Made by a program: the position numbers and the translations under genes. A DNA stretch of 64,000 nt from an uncultured Pelagibacteraceae bacterium (GTDB lineage Bacteria; Pseudomonadota; Alphaproteobacteria; Pelagibacterales; Pelagibacteraceae), in NCBI GenBank assembly GCA_902577525.1, contig CACGZG010000003.1, positions 1 through 64,000 of the forward strand. Direction: 5' to 3'. The notes beneath the pieces are model-generated. The model saw nothing but the letters and a program-made list of their open reading frames with translations, was not told where the DNA came from and ran no database searches. Below, one piece after another: positions 37,086 through 47,489 of the stretch (position 1 is the first letter of the stretch; every line of letters starts with the position of its first letter).

Positions 37086-37950
37086 ATAAATCGTTAATAT
37101 ATATAATTACTGCAATCCAAATAATAATAAAACTTCCAAATTTTACTAATGAAAAATCTTCACCATAATAGAAATACCCCAAAATAAACTGTAAAGTAGG
37201 TGTAATATAAAAAATCATACCCGTTGGACCAAGCCCAATTAGCTCAACTCCACGAACATATAAAAACAAGGGAATCACAGTCATTGGTCCAGCTAAAATT
37301 AAAAAAAGACTTAATCCTGGATTATGGATATCAAAATCATTCAATCCAGTTTTTGAAATTAAGTAAAAAACAAAAAATGCAAATGGAAAAATATATAAAC
37401 TCTCAATTAATAAACCTATATCTGTATCAATATTAATTTTTTTTCTAACTAAATTATAAAAAGCCCAACTAAATGCCACTATTAAACCGACCCATGGTAG
37501 AGACTTTAAATTAAAAATTATTAAAATGAATATTGAAATTAAAACTAATAAAATTGAATAAATTCTTTTTTTATTTAATTCTTCTTTAAAAAAAATATAC
37601 CCTAATAAAACACTAATTATTGGCATTATAAAATAACCAAAACTTGCATCAATTATTCTTTCAGTAGCTACTGCGTAGATCCAAATAGACCAATTTACAA
37701 ATATTAAAAAACCAGAGATTAACAAAGCTAATAATTTTTTTTTATTTGAAATCTCTTTTAGAAAAATACTCCATTTTGAAAGAAAAGTTGTAGTCAATAT
37801 TAACATCACAGCAGTCCATAAACATCTATGAACAACTAATTCGACATGACCAATGAATGCAACATATTCAAAATATATAACTCCAATAAAACCCCACCAA
37901 AAAGATCCTAAAGATGTTAATAATAAACCTTTATTAAATTTAGAGTTCAT
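37072..37950 (-). CDS. rarD: RarD-type EamA transporter
   Basis: A ten-helix DMT-superfamily protein of about 292 residues. It begins KGLLLTSLGSFWWGFIGVIYF and has ELVVHRCLWT, the RarD-subfamily feature; the ending shows LQFILGYFYYGEDF. I prefer the ATG at 37,950; an in-frame ATG 21 bases upstream is possible. The substrate is unknown. Its end overlaps mltB. Confidence 0.85.
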   Translation of the reverse strand: MNSKFNKGLLLTSLGSFWWGFIGVIYFEYVAFIGHVELVVHRCLWTAVMLILTTTFLSKWSIFLKEISNKKKLLALLISGFLIFVNWSIWIYAVATERIIDASFGYFIMPIISVLLGYIFFKEELNKKRIYSILLVLISIFILIIFNLKSLPWVGLIVAFSWAFYNLVRKKINIDTDIGLLIESLYIFPFAFFVFYLISKTGLNDFDIHNPGLSLFLILAGPMTVIPLFLYVRGVELIGLGPTGMIFYITPTLQFILGYFYYGEDFSLVKFGSFIIIWIAVIIYINDLYEKN

Positions 37951-38036
37951 AGAAATTATAGAATTAAACAATAAATAGATTTAATAGACTATTTTATAGT
38001 TGAATTAAATATTTTTAATTATAAAAAACAATACAC

Positions 38037-38126
38037 GGAGAGATGGCTGAGCGGTTGAAAGCACCGGTCTTGAAAACCGGCAAAGGGGCAACTCTTTCCT
38101 GGGTTCGAATCCCAGTCTCTCCGCCA
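38037..38126 (+). tRNA. trnS: tRNA-Ser (anticodon TGA)
   Basis: A 90-base type II tRNA: acceptor GGAGAGA/TCTCTCC, discriminator G, encoded CCA, anticodon loop CTTGAAA (anticodon TGA), a long variable arm (AAAGGGGCAACTCTTT region) and T-arm CTGGG-TTCGAAT-CCCAG. It faces sdhE tail to tail. Confidence 0.97.
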
Positions 38127-38135
38127 TTAATCATT

Positions 38136-38393
38136 TTAAAGCTTAAAATTTTTAAATAAATTTAAAATGAATTCATCTTTAAAATTCAATGTTTTTTTTT
38201 CACCGTTATAAAATTTATATAAATCTTCATCATCAATATTTAAAAAATTTTCAAGATTAGAAAGTTTAATTTCATCAATCTCATTAATATATTTTATAAT
38301 AAATGAATGTAATAATTTATCCATTTCTTTAGTGCCCCTGTATTGAGATCTATATAATATTCTTTTTTTTAAATTTTCTATGTCGATTTTCAT
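38136..38393 (-). CDS. sdhE: FAD assembly factor SdhE
   Basis: An 85-residue protein promoting flavin attachment to succinate dehydrogenase. The family signature R-Y-R-G-T-K-E-M-D (for RxRRGxxExD) lies at about 17-25, followed by the acidic helical core IDDEDLYKFYNGEKK. It is divergent from recG with 22 bases between starts, a frequent alphaproteobacterial pairing. Confidence 0.88.
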   Translation of the reverse strand: MKIDIENLKKRILYRSQYRGTKEMDKLLHSFIIKYINEIDEIKLSNLENFLNIDDEDLYKFYNGEKKTLNFKDEFILNLFKNFKL

Positions 38394-38415
38394 AATTACA
38401 TTATATTAATTAATA

Positions 38416-40467
38416 ATGAATAATAAAAAAAATTTTAATTATTTATTATCAGATCTAACAAAATTAAAAGGGGTTGGAAATAAGATATCCAACTTATTAA
38501 AAAAAAAAAAGATTAACACTATATTTGATTTATTATGGAAATTACCTAAATCTTATACAGATAGAGGAATTTCATCAAAAATTAAGGATTTAAGAATTTC
38601 TGAACTTCAAACTGTTAATGTAGTACCTTACAAATATAATTTTCCAAGAATAAGAAATTTACCTAATAAAGTTTTGTGTAAAGATGAAACTGGTAATTTA
38701 GACTGTATTTTCTTTAATAGTTATGAAGGCTATATAAGAAAAATTTTGCCCATTGGAAAAGAAGTTGCTATAAGTGGTAAAATTGGTCATTTCAAAAATA
38801 GATACCAGATTATTAATCCACAATACGTATCAGAAAACTCATCTTTAATAGAAGCTAAACATAATCAATATTCTTTGACTGAAGGAATAACTGAAAAAAT
38901 GTACAATAAAATAATTAAACAAGTAATAAAAGATCTACCAAAATTAGATGAATGGCATAGTAAAGAGATATTAGAAAATTTTAATAATATATCTTGGTAT
39001 GATTCTATTAATGAACTTCACAAACCTGAAAATATTGGAAAGTACAACTCATCTTTTTATCAAAGACTAGCATTTGATGAAATTTTTTCTTCTTATTTGG
39101 TTCATTCCGAAGTAAGAAAAAAAATAAAAAAAATTAAAAAAAAAGAAAAGATATTAGATTACGTAAAACAAGATTATTTAATATCAAAATTAGATTTCAA
39201 ATTAACAAAAGATCAACTAAAAGTACTTAATGAAATCAATAAAGATTTGTCATCAAATCAAAAAATGTTTAGACTTCTTCAGGGTGACGTTGGGAGTGGA
39301 AAAACAATTATAGCATTAATTTCAGCATTAAATGTAATCAACTCAGGATTTCAAGTAGCTGTAATGGCTCCTACTGAAATTTTAGCAAAACAACATTTTA
39401 ATTTAGCTAAGAAAATACTAGGTTCTTTTTTAAAAATCGAACTATTATCTAGTAAATCTGAGTACAAAGAAAAAAAAAGAATTTTAAATAATTTAAGTTC
39501 TCATAAAATAAACTTGATTTTTGGAACTCATTCAATTTTTCAAAAAAGAGTTGAATTTAAAAATCTTGGACTAATAATAATAGACGAACAACATAAATTT
39601 GGTGTTAACCAAAGAAAAATGCTTTCTGATAAAGGTGGAGTAGATTGTGATGTCTTATTAATGTCTGCAACACCCATTCCACGAACTTTGACCATGACCA
39701 TATATGGTGATATGGATCTCTCTATAATAAGAGAAAAGCCAAATGAACGAAAAGATATTCAAACTTATACAAAGCTAGAAAGTAAGATTAATGATATTAT
39801 TAAATTTATTAAAAAAGAAATTAGATTAGGAAATCAGGTTTTTTGGGTATGTCCAATCATAGAGCGGTCAAAAAAAATTAATCATACTTCAGCAATAGCT
39901 AAATTTGAATTTTTAAAAAAGATATTCCCAAAAAAAGTGGCCCTTTTACACGGTAAGACCAATCAAGATGAAAAGGATCTAATCTTAAATAATTTTCTTA
40001 AAAGAAATTATGATATTTTAGTATCCACAACAATTATAGAAGTTGGTATAGATTTTCCAAATGCAAATATAATAATCATAGAAGATGCAAATAAGTTTGG
40101 GTTGTCTCAATTACATCAGCTAAGAGGTAGAGTTGGACGGGGAAAAAAACAATCTAGTTGTATTTTAATGTTTAAATCAACTTTAACTGAAAACGCAAAA
40201 AAAAGATTAAAAATTCTTAAAGAGTCAAATGATGGTTTTAAGATTTCTGAGGAAGATATGAAACTCAGAGGATATGGAGATATATTGGGATTTAAACAAA
40301 GTGGGATAAAAACTTTTAAACTTGCAGATCCAATATTAAATGAAAACTTATTTAATCTAGCAGAAAAAGAAATTAAAAGAATAGAGAATAATAATGAGGA
40401 TATTAGTAGATTTAAAACTTTAATGAAATTATATGATCAAGCTGATATAATTAACGATATTGCTTAA
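38416..40467 (+). CDS. recG: ATP-dependent DNA helicase RecG
   Basis: A 683-residue branch-migration helicase that rescues stalled forks and processes Holliday junctions. It has an N-terminal wedge/OB part (about 1-230) and superfamily 2 motifs: I QGDVGSGKT, II DEQHKFG, III MSATPIPRT, and the VGIDFPNANIII and QLRGRVGRG region. Codons near residue 28-32 include a run of twelve A (38,499-38,510), prone to slippage. The stop overlaps the DUF502 gene tail to tail. Confidence 0.95.
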   Translation: MNNKKNFNYLLSDLTKLKGVGNKISNLLKKKKINTIFDLLWKLPKSYTDRGISSKIKDLRISELQTVNVVPYKYNFPRIRNLPNKVLCKDETGNLDCIFFNSYEGYIRKILPIGKEVAISGKIGHFKNRYQIINPQYVSENSSLIEAKHNQYSLTEGITEKMYNKIIKQVIKDLPKLDEWHSKEILENFNNISWYDSINELHKPENIGKYNSSFYQRLAFDEIFSSYLVHSEVRKKIKKIKKKEKILDYVKQDYLISKLDFKLTKDQLKVLNEINKDLSSNQKMFRLLQGDVGSGKTIIALISALNVINSGFQVAVMAPTEILAKQHFNLAKKILGSFLKIELLSSKSEYKEKKRILNNLSSHKINLIFGTHSIFQKRVEFKNLGLIIIDEQHKFGVNQRKMLSDKGGVDCDVLLMSATPIPRTLTMTIYGDMDLSIIREKPNERKDIQTYTKLESKINDIIKFIKKEIRLGNQVFWVCPIIERSKKINHTSAIAKFEFLKKIFPKKVALLHGKTNQDEKDLILNNFLKRNYDILVSTTIIEVGIDFPNANIIIIEDANKFGLSQLHQLRGRVGRGKKQSSCILMFKSTLTENAKKRLKILKESNDGFKISEEDMKLRGYGDILGFKQSGIKTFKLADPILNENLFNLAEKEIKRIENNNEDISRFKTLMKLYDQADIINDIA

Positions 40468-41081
40468 CTTTTTCCTGAAGAAGTTCCAGCAGATACAATA
40501 AATTTAGATGCCTCTTCAAAAGTCATGTCTAAATATATTACCTCATCGATTGGAAACATTAATAAAAAACCACTCGTAGGATTTGGAGTTGTTGGAACAA
40601 AAACATTAATCAGGTTTTTGTTAGTTTTTTTTGCCATTTCTCCATTATTTTCTTTCGTAGCAAAACCAACTGCCCACACACCTTTTCTAGGGTATTCAAT
40701 TAAAACAACACTTTTTTTACCACTGTCTTTATTTGAAAATGTTTCTGTCATTTGAACTATTGCAGAATAAATAGTCCTTAAGACAGGAATACGCTTAAAT
40801 AAATCATCAATTAAACTTAATATTCTTTTTCCTAAGAAAGATAAAGAAAGACCACCAACAATAGTTATAAATATTATTGAAATTATGATTTCAATACCAG
40901 GAATTTCATATGGCAAATAACTATTTGGGTTAATATTTTCTGGTAAAATTCTTGAGGATAATCCAATCAAAATTTTACTCAAGTATAGGGTAAAACCTAT
41001 AGGTATAAGAACAACTACACCTGTAATAAAGTAGTTTCTTAATATTAAAGTAATTGATCTTTTTTTTTTATTTTTTGGCAT
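40464..41081 (-). CDS. DUF502 family membrane protein
   Basis: A 205-residue protein with two membrane helices (about 14-35 and 55-80) and a soluble C-terminal domain containing VVLIEYPRKGVWAVGFAT and FVPTTPNPTSGFLLMFP, the DUF502 signature. The function is unknown. It occurs next to recG in many alphaproteobacteria. The DNA ends overlap recG by 4 bases. Confidence 0.87.
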   Translation of the reverse strand: MPKNKKKRSITLILRNYFITGVVVLIPIGFTLYLSKILIGLSSRILPENINPNSYLPYEIPGIEIIISIIFITIVGGLSLSFLGKRILSLIDDLFKRIPVLRTIYSAIVQMTETFSNKDSGKKSVVLIEYPRKGVWAVGFATKENNGEMAKKTNKNLINVFVPTTPNPTSGFLLMFPIDEVIYLDMTFEEASKFIVSAGTSSGKS

Positions 41082-41085
41082 AAAT

Positions 41086-41163
41086 TTATTTAAAACTTGA
41101 GTATATTACAAAGAAAATAGCAATTATAAAAAGAAATAATAATATTTTATTATTTAGATTCAT
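41086..41163 (-). CDS. Possible 25-residue membrane micro-peptide
   Basis: A short frame starting MNLNNKILL with one hydrophobic stretch and ending SSFK. It stops 4 bases before the DUF502 start on the same strand and fills an otherwise empty gap. There is no ribosome site, and low-complexity A+T DNA produces such frames by chance, so support is weak. Confidence 0.2.
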   Translation of the reverse strand: MNLNNKILLFLFIIAIFFVIYSSFK

Positions 41164-41193
41164 ATTTAAATATATTATCAATGTTATTACAAA

Positions 41194-42018
41194 ATGAATA
41201 GAAGAAAATTTTTATCTTATATAAGTTGTGGCTGCTGCGGGTTTGTTCTTAATTCCTGTACAACAGCACCAATTACAGAAAGAAAACAGCTTAGCCTAAT
41301 TTCTGAGGCTAAATTAAATGCACAAGCTGCTCAAATTTACGAGAAGATTAAAGAAAAAGAAAAACTAATCAAAGACTCAAGTCAATTAAAAGAAATAAAA
41401 GAAATTGGAAAAAAAATGGAAAATTCTATAAGTGAATATTTTTACCAAGCAAAATTAAATGACCCGACGTCTAATTTTGAATGGGAATATATTCTAATAG
41501 AAAAAAAAAATGTTAGAAACGCTTGGTGTATGCCTGGTGGTAAAATCGCTGTTTACACTGGCATGTTTGATGTTACCAAAAACATTAATGGTCTAGCAGC
41601 TGTAATGGGCCACGAAATAGCTCATGCTGTAGCTAAACACGGAATAGAAAGAGCTAGTCGTAGTACTTTGATAAATACAAGCACTCAAATAATCGATATT
41701 CTCTCTGGTGGAAAATTATCTCAAGTAAATAGAACCACTGGTATGAATACAGTTAAGTTGCTTTCACAAATAGGTCTAATGAATCCATTTAATAGAAAAC
41801 AAGAAAGCGAGGCAGATTTTTTAGGTATGATTTTTGCATCTCTTTCTGGATATGACATTAGAGAAACAGTAAATATTTGGAAAAGAATGAAAAATTTTAA
41901 TAAAGGAAAAAGTCAACCAGAATTTATGAGTACACATCCTTCCGCTGAAAATAGGATAAAAAAAATTAATGAATGGACAAATGAAATTATTATTAAATAT
42001 CCACCAATAAAAACATAA
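41194..42018 (+). CDS. M48-family zinc metallopeptidase with a Tat-type lipoprotein signal
   Basis: A 274-residue periplasmic peptidase of the BepA/LoiP kind. The N-terminus is MNRRKFLSY, a twin-arginine motif (RRxFL), followed by a cysteine-rich hydrophobic stretch and a lipobox ending at Cys22 (LNSC). The zinc site is HEIAH (His140, Glu141, His144) with the third ligand Glu in ESEADFLG. It probably degrades or helps assemble outer-membrane proteins. The Tat translocon genes lie in the same window at 4,797-5,975. Confidence 0.88.
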   Translation: MNRRKFLSYISCGCCGFVLNSCTTAPITERKQLSLISEAKLNAQAAQIYEKIKEKEKLIKDSSQLKEIKEIGKKMENSISEYFYQAKLNDPTSNFEWEYILIEKKNVRNAWCMPGGKIAVYTGMFDVTKNINGLAAVMGHEIAHAVAKHGIERASRSTLINTSTQIIDILSGGKLSQVNRTTGMNTVKLLSQIGLMNPFNRKQESEADFLGMIFASLSGYDIRETVNIWKRMKNFNKGKSQPEFMSTHPSAENRIKKINEWTNEIIIKYPPIKT

Positions 42019-42039
42019 AACCGCACAATATTGATATTG

Positions 42040-42115
<76 letters not shown>

Positions 42116-42196
42116 GTATTCTTGTTGAATTCAATGTATATATAGATTTATTTCTATATTTCAAATAGGAAATTATGAGACAAAATAGTTTTCATA

Positions 42197-43309
42197 TTAC
42201 AACTTATCAACGTATTTATCATGAAATTCATCAAATGTACCATTCTGAATATGATTTCTTATTGATGACATTAATTCTTGATAAAAATTAATATTATGAA
42301 GTGTGAGGAGCATTGATCCAAGAATCTCATTAGTGTTAAATAAATGATTTAAATAATTTTTTGAATATTTATTGAGATTAAATTTTTTACAATTTTTATC
42401 AAGAGGAGTGTCATCATTTTGATATTTACTATTCCTTATATTTACTCTACCATTCCAAGTAAATGCCAGACCAGTTCTTCCAGATCGTGTAGGCATTACG
42501 CAATCAAACATATCAATTCCTCTTTTAACTGCTCCAAGAATATCTGATGGTGTGCCAACACCCATTAAGTAATGAGGTTTACCAAATGGCAATTTATCTT
42601 TTAAATTTTCTAAAACTTTAAACATCTCAGCTTGTGTTTCTCCAACTGCAAGACCACCAACTGCATACCCATCAAATTCTATTTTAAGAAGTTCGTTTAA
42701 AGACTCAATTCTTAAATCATCAAAAAGACCACCCTGAATAATACCAAACAATGCTTTGTGAGGATTTTTACCAAATGCTTTCTTGGATCTTTTTGCCCAA
42801 TATAAAGAGAGATACATTGACTCTTTAATCAATTCATAATTTTTAGAATTTTTGGGACATTCATCCATAATCATCAAAATATCAGAGTTTAAATCTAATT
42901 GAATTTTAATACTTTCTTCTGGACTAAGATAAAACTTTTTACCATCAATATGTGAATTAAATATTGCACCTTTTTCTCTATCTATTCTATTCAATTTAGA
43001 TAACGACATAACTTGAAAACCACCTGAGTCTGTTAATATAGGTAAATCACAATTCATAAAATTGTGTAATCCCCCTATTCTTTTAATTCTTTCGACACCC
43101 GGTCGTATCATTAAATGATATGTATTTCCTAAAATAATTTCTGAACCTGTTTTTTTGATATCATCTACAGTGCAAGCTTTTACTGTTGCTTGAGTGCCAA
43201 CTGGCATAAAAGTTGGGGTCTTTATATTTCCTCTATGAGTTTCGATTAATCCACATCTTGCATACTTATCTTTTTTTAAAATATTAAAGGCAAATTTTTT
43301 TAATGCCAT
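42197..43309 (-). CDS. tgt: tRNA-guanine transglycosylase with a degraded zinc site
   Basis: A 370-residue TIM-barrel enzyme exchanging guanine 34 of GUN tRNAs for preQ1. The active-site motifs TDSGGFQVMSL, GGLAVGE and MGVGTPSDI...RGIDMFDCVMPTR are intact. The C-terminal zinc site, normally CxCxxC plus His, reads Cys307-Lys-Lys309-Phe-Asn-Leu312 with His338 kept, so two of four ligands are missing. The fold may be stabilised another way. In many relatives queA sits just upstream; here tgt follows a cyclophilin gene by 5 bases. Confidence 0.93.
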   Translation of the reverse strand: MALKKFAFNILKKDKYARCGLIETHRGNIKTPTFMPVGTQATVKACTVDDIKKTGSEIILGNTYHLMIRPGVERIKRIGGLHNFMNCDLPILTDSGGFQVMSLSKLNRIDREKGAIFNSHIDGKKFYLSPEESIKIQLDLNSDILMIMDECPKNSKNYELIKESMYLSLYWAKRSKKAFGKNPHKALFGIIQGGLFDDLRIESLNELLKIEFDGYAVGGLAVGETQAEMFKVLENLKDKLPFGKPHYLMGVGTPSDILGAVKRGIDMFDCVMPTRSGRTGLAFTWNGRVNIRNSKYQNDDTPLDKNCKKFNLNKYSKNYLNHLFNTNEILGSMLLTLHNINFYQELMSSIRNHIQNGTFDEFHDKYVDKL

Positions 43310-43314
43310 TTATT

Positions 43315-43875
43315 CTATAAAGATTTAAAACTAATAATCTTATCTGGGTCAGTAACTGATCCATTATTTTTTTCATCACCTCTTTTAATTTTATCGACAA
43401 ACTCCATACCTTCAATCACTTTTCCAAAAACTGTATATTGTCTGTCTAAAAAAGGTGCAGGTTTGAAACAAATAAAAAACTGACTATTGGCACTATTAGG
43501 ATCAGATGATCTAGCCATAGATAAAGTTCCTCTATCGTGAGGAAGGTTATTAAATTCCTGTTGAAGATCAGGCATGTCAGATCCACCCATACCTGCCATT
43601 CTTAAGTTAAAATCTTTTGAATTTGAATTTCCAAACTTTACATCACCCGTTTGTGCCATAAAGCCATCTATTACTCTGTGAAATACCACGTTATCGTATT
43701 GACCGCTATTAGCTAACTCTTTAATTCGTTTAACATGATTTGGTGCAACATCTTCAAATAATTCAATTTTTACATCTCCATCTTTTAGTTTTAATATCAT
43801 AATATTCTCCTCTGAAATTGATTGGTTAGTTAATAAAAAAAAAAAGATTAATAATTTTATAAAAAATCTATCCAT
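43315..43875 (-). CDS. Cyclophilin-type peptidyl-prolyl isomerase, exported
   Basis: A 186-residue protein with an N-terminal signal peptide (about 1-20) and a cyclophilin domain: FHRVIDGFMAQTGD, the MAR...SANSQFFICF segment and FLDRQYTVFGKVIEGM. It would catalyse proline isomerisation in the periplasm. Its start overlaps coaD by 8 bases in the usual gyrA-coaD-ppi-tgt order. Confidence 0.92.
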   Translation of the reverse strand: MDRFFIKLLIFFFLLTNQSISEENIMILKLKDGDVKIELFEDVAPNHVKRIKELANSGQYDNVVFHRVIDGFMAQTGDVKFGNSNSKDFNLRMAGMGGSDMPDLQQEFNNLPHDRGTLSMARSSDPNSANSQFFICFKPAPFLDRQYTVFGKVIEGMEFVDKIKRGDEKNNGSVTDPDKIISFKSL

Positions 43876-44362
43876 ATTTTTTTTTTAATAGTTTAATTGT
43901 ACTTTTAGTTGTAAATTTTTTAATATCACCCTTTAGTTTTATTATTTCTTTTACAAACTTTGATGAAATTATTTGATTTTCAACATCTGACATTAAAAAC
44001 ATAGTTTCTATGTTATTGTTTAACTTTCGATTCATTCCAGCAAGTTGAAATTCATATTCAAAATCTGAAACAGCCCTTAATCCTCTTAAAATTATGTTAC
44101 ATTTATATTTTTTACATAAATCTGTTGTTAATGATGTAAATGAAATTACTAATATTTTTTTTTTATTCAATTTAAGATCAAAAAAAAGTGCTTTTTTTAT
44201 AATTTCAATTCGTTCATTTGAGTCAAATAGATAATCTTTATTATCTACGTCAGATACTGCTACAACGATTTTATCAAATAATTTTAAAGCTTTTTTTATT
44301 ACGTCAATATGGCCAAAAGTAATAGGATCAAATGTACCTGGGTAAATAACTACTTTATTCAT
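43868..44362 (-). CDS. coaD: Phosphopantetheine adenylyltransferase
   Basis: A 164-residue enzyme for the fourth step of coenzyme A synthesis (ATP + 4'-phosphopantetheine to dephospho-CoA). It has the nucleotidyltransferase motif YPGTFDPITFGHID (TxGH), RGLRAVSDFEYEFQ and the ending ISSKFVKEI. Its start shares one base with the gyrA stop. Confidence 0.95.
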   Translation of the reverse strand: MNKVVIYPGTFDPITFGHIDVIKKALKLFDKIVVAVSDVDNKDYLFDSNERIEIIKKALFFDLKLNKKKILVISFTSLTTDLCKKYKCNIILRGLRAVSDFEYEFQLAGMNRKLNNNIETMFLMSDVENQIISSKFVKEIIKLKGDIKKFTTKSTIKLLKKKYG

Positions 44363-46941
44363 TAAACTAAATTATCATCAATTTTATCAGCCGAAACAAC
44401 TTTTTCTTCTCCAGATAATTTAATTATTCTAACTCCCTGAGTGTTTCTTCCAGCTGTTCTTATTTCTTTAACAGCAACTCTTATTACCCTTCCTTTATTG
44501 GTGGAAATTAAGATTTCATCACCCTCAAATACTGGAAATGAGGATGAAATATTTCCGTTTCTTGCTGAGTTGACTATTCCAATAATTCCCTTACCACCTC
44601 TATTTGTAACTCTATAGTCTATATGTGGGGTTTTTTTTCCAAAACCATTTTCTGTTATGGAAAGAATAAATTTTTCTCTGGCTTTTAATTCAGATTTATC
44701 ATCTTTAGATTTTTTAAGTTTTTTCGTATTTTTGTCACTATCTATAATAGACAATGAAACAATTTGATCATTGGGTGCTAGAACTATTCCTTTAATACCT
44801 TTCGAAGATCTACCTTTAAAAATTCTTAATTTTTTAGACTCAAAACGAATACATTTTCCAAATTTTGTACTTAATATAATATCTTGATCCTCTTTACAAA
44901 TTTTTACACCTACTATTTTATCATTAGTATCTAGTTTCATTGCTATTTTTCCTGAGGTATTAATTGATGAAAAATCATCTAAACTATTTTTTCTAATTTT
45001 TCCATTTGATGTAGCAAAAACTATTTGGTAATTTTTCATTTCTGACTCATCATCAGGAAACGGCATTATGGAACTTATAGATTGGTGGTTTTTTAAAGGT
45101 AATATATTAAATAAAGATTTTCCTTTTGAAGCAGCTGACCCCTCCGGGATCTTCCAAGCTTTTATTCGATAAACTAATCCCTCTGTTGAAAAAAACAAGA
45201 CTGATGTATGTGTATTCACTGATAAAGTTTGAACAACAGAGTCCTCATTTCTTGTTGTAATGCCAGTTTTTCCTTTGCCTCCTCTTTTTTGAGTTTTTAC
45301 ACTTTTTAAAGATCCACGTTTTATATAACCTTGTAAGGTTACAGTAATTAAAACTGATTGTTTTTGAATTGTTTCTTCAATATCGTAGTTCAATACAGCA
45401 TTAATTATTTTTGTTCTTCTCGGTATTGAATATTTTTCTTTAACAGTTTTTAGTTCTTCACTTATTACTTTTTGTAATTCTTTTTTGGATGAAATTATCT
45501 TTTTGTATTTAATAATCAAATCAGCCAACTTCTTAATCTCCAATTCTATTTCATTAATACCCAGGGCTGTTAATTTTTGTAATCTTAATTCTAGAATTGC
45601 ATTGACTTGAGATTCTGAAAGAGAATATAAGTTTTTGCTTTTTTTGTTTTCAATTAAAGAAATCATTTTTTGAGATTTATTTATTTTCCATGTTGTTTTT
45701 AAAATAGATTTTTTTGCATCATCAGGTGTTTTAGATGATCTTATAATTTTGATAACTTTGTCTAAATTTTCAACCGAAACCGAAAGACCAATTAATATAT
45801 TAGCTCTCTCTTCAGCTTTTTTTAAATCAAATTTTGTTTTTTTAATTACGACATCTTCTCTAAAATTCAGGAAGTTTGATAAAAATTCTTTTAGATTACA
45901 AGTTTGTGGTTTTCCATCAACAATTGCTAAAGTGTTAAATCCAAAAGAAGTTTCAATTTGTGTATTTTTATATAACTGTCTTTTTACAGTTTCGGGTTCG
46001 ACACCACTTCTAAGGTCAATTGATACTCTAACACCTTCTCTATTAGACTCATCCCTAATATCTCTTATGCCCTCTATTTTTTTTTCTCTTACTAATTGAG
46101 CTATTCTTTCATTAAGAACAGATTTATTTACTTGATAAGGTATAGAGGTAATTACTAATCTCTCTCTTCCATTTTTTAAACTTTCGATTAATATTTCCCC
46201 TCTTATCTTAAACGAACCTCTACCTTTGTTATAACCTTGTTTGATCATATCCTTACCGATTATAACTCCACCAGTCGGGAAATCTGGTCCAGGGATATGT
46301 TTCATCAAATCTTTTATTTTGATATCTTTGTTTTCAATTAAAGCTAAGGTTCCATTAATAACTTCTCCCAGGTTGTGAGGTGGTATACTAGTTGCCATAC
46401 CTACAGCTATTCCTCCTGCTCCATTGACTAATAAATTCGGAAATTGAGCTGGCAAAACGCTTGGTTCTTTTTCAGTTTCATCATAATTATTTTTAAATTC
46501 AATTGTATTCTTTTCAATATCGTCTATTAAAAATTGTGATACTTTTGATAATCTAGTTTCAGTATAACGCATTGCTGCTGCAGGATCTCCATCAATAGAT
46601 CCAAAATTACCTTGTCCTTCTACTAAAGGTAAACTCATTGAAAAATCTTGAACCATTCTTACTAATGCATCATAAACTGATTGATCACCGTGAGGATGAT
46701 ATTTACCTATAACATCTCCTACAATCCTTGCAGACTTCCTAAATTGTTTTGACCAGTCATAACCCCCCTTATACATTGCGAATAAAATTCTTCTATGCAC
46801 AGGTTTTAATCCATCTCTTATATCAGGAAGAGCTCTACTTACAATTACACTCATAGCATATGAAAGATAAGATGAACTCATCTCATCATGCATTGAAATA
46901 TGTTTTATATTTTTTTCGTTAAAAGACTCAGATTTTTGCAT
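44362..46941 (-). CDS. gyrA: DNA gyrase subunit A
   Basis: An 859-residue type II topoisomerase subunit. The N-terminal domain has [18 protein letters not shown], the QRDR segment [17 protein letters not shown] (Gln at the position of E. coli Ser83, Asp at 87) and the catalytic Tyr126 in [10 protein letters not shown]. The C-terminal beta-propeller carries a GyrA box, QKRGGKG, which separates it from ParC. The acidic C-terminal tail of E. coli GyrA is absent. It lies 5 bases downstream of ssb. Confidence 0.95.
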   Translation of the reverse strand: MQKSESFNEKNIKHISMHDEMSSSYLSYAMSVIVSRALPDIRDGLKPVHRRILFAMYKGGYDWSKQFRKSARIVGDVIGKYHPHGDQSVYDALVRMVQDFSMSLPLVEGQGNFGSIDGDPAAAMRYTETRLSKVSQFLIDDIEKNTIEFKNNYDETEKEPSVLPAQFPNLLVNGAGGIAVGMATSIPPHNLGEVINGTLALIENKDIKIKDLMKHIPGPDFPTGGVIIGKDMIKQGYNKGRGSFKIRGEILIESLKNGRERLVITSIPYQVNKSVLNERIAQLVREKKIEGIRDIRDESNREGVRVSIDLRSGVEPETVKRQLYKNTQIETSFGFNTLAIVDGKPQTCNLKEFLSNFLNFREDVVIKKTKFDLKKAEERANILIGLSVSVENLDKVIKIIRSSKTPDDAKKSILKTTWKINKSQKMISLIENKKSKNLYSLSESQVNAILELRLQKLTALGINEIELEIKKLADLIIKYKKIISSKKELQKVISEELKTVKEKYSIPRRTKIINAVLNYDIEETIQKQSVLITVTLQGYIKRGSLKSVKTQKRGGKGKTGITTRNEDSVVQTLSVNTHTSVLFFSTEGLVYRIKAWKIPEGSAASKGKSLFNILPLKNHQSISSIMPFPDDESEMKNYQIVFATSNGKIRKNSLDDFSSINTSGKIAMKLDTNDKIVGVKICKEDQDIILSTKFGKCIRFESKKLRIFKGRSSKGIKGIVLAPNDQIVSLSIIDSDKNTKKLKKSKDDKSELKAREKFILSITENGFGKKTPHIDYRVTNRGGKGIIGIVNSARNGNISSSFPVFEGDEILISTNKGRVIRVAVKEIRTAGRNTQGVRIIKLSGEEKVVSADKIDDNLV

Positions 46942-46946
46942 AACTC

Positions 46947-47399
46947 TTAAAATGGAATATCATCATCCATCTCATTTGAAATTTGAGATATATCATCATT
47001 ACTTTTTGATGATTGAGAATTATCATTTGCGATACCAGCATTATTACCTCCTCCAAGCATTGTAAGAGAAGAATTGTATCCTTGAATAATCACTTCAGTT
47101 GAATATTTGTCTTGACCTGATTGCTCATCCTTCCATTTTCGTGTTGATAGTTGTCCTTCGACATATATTTGAGCACCTTTTTTTAGATATTGTTGCACAA
47201 CATTAACTAATCCTTCATTAAATACAACTATACGGTGCCATTCAGTTTTTTCTTTTTTTTCACCTGTATTTTTATCTTTCCATGATTGGCTAGTTGCAAG
47301 ACTCAATCTGGCTACGTTTTTGCCGTTAACCATTTGTTTAATTTCAGGGTCTGCGCCCAAACGACCAATTAAAAGTACTTTATTTAAACTGCCAGCCAT
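46947..47399 (-). CDS. ssb: Single-stranded DNA-binding protein
   Basis: A 150-residue SSB: an OB fold from residue 1 to about 110 ([38 protein letters not shown]), a short Gly/Asn/Ser linker, and the acidic partner-binding tip DDDIPF. It is divergent from uvrA over 90 bases, a common pairing. Confidence 0.96.
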   Translation of the reverse strand: MAGSLNKVLLIGRLGADPEIKQMVNGKNVARLSLATSQSWKDKNTGEKKEKTEWHRIVVFNEGLVNVVQQYLKKGAQIYVEGQLSTRKWKDEQSGQDKYSTEVIIQGYNSSLTMLGGGNNAGIANDNSQSSKSNDDISQISNEMDDDIPF

Positions 47400-47489
47400 A
47401 ATATTTTAATAATTGTTAAATTAATTAATTAGATTTATACCACAATTTACTCTGAATATTAATTTTATTAACTCAAAGCAACAAAAATT

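Noticed and set aside
47400..47489. SOS (LexA) box between ssb and uvrA
   Set aside because: No GTTC-N7-GTTC pattern is present in the gap.
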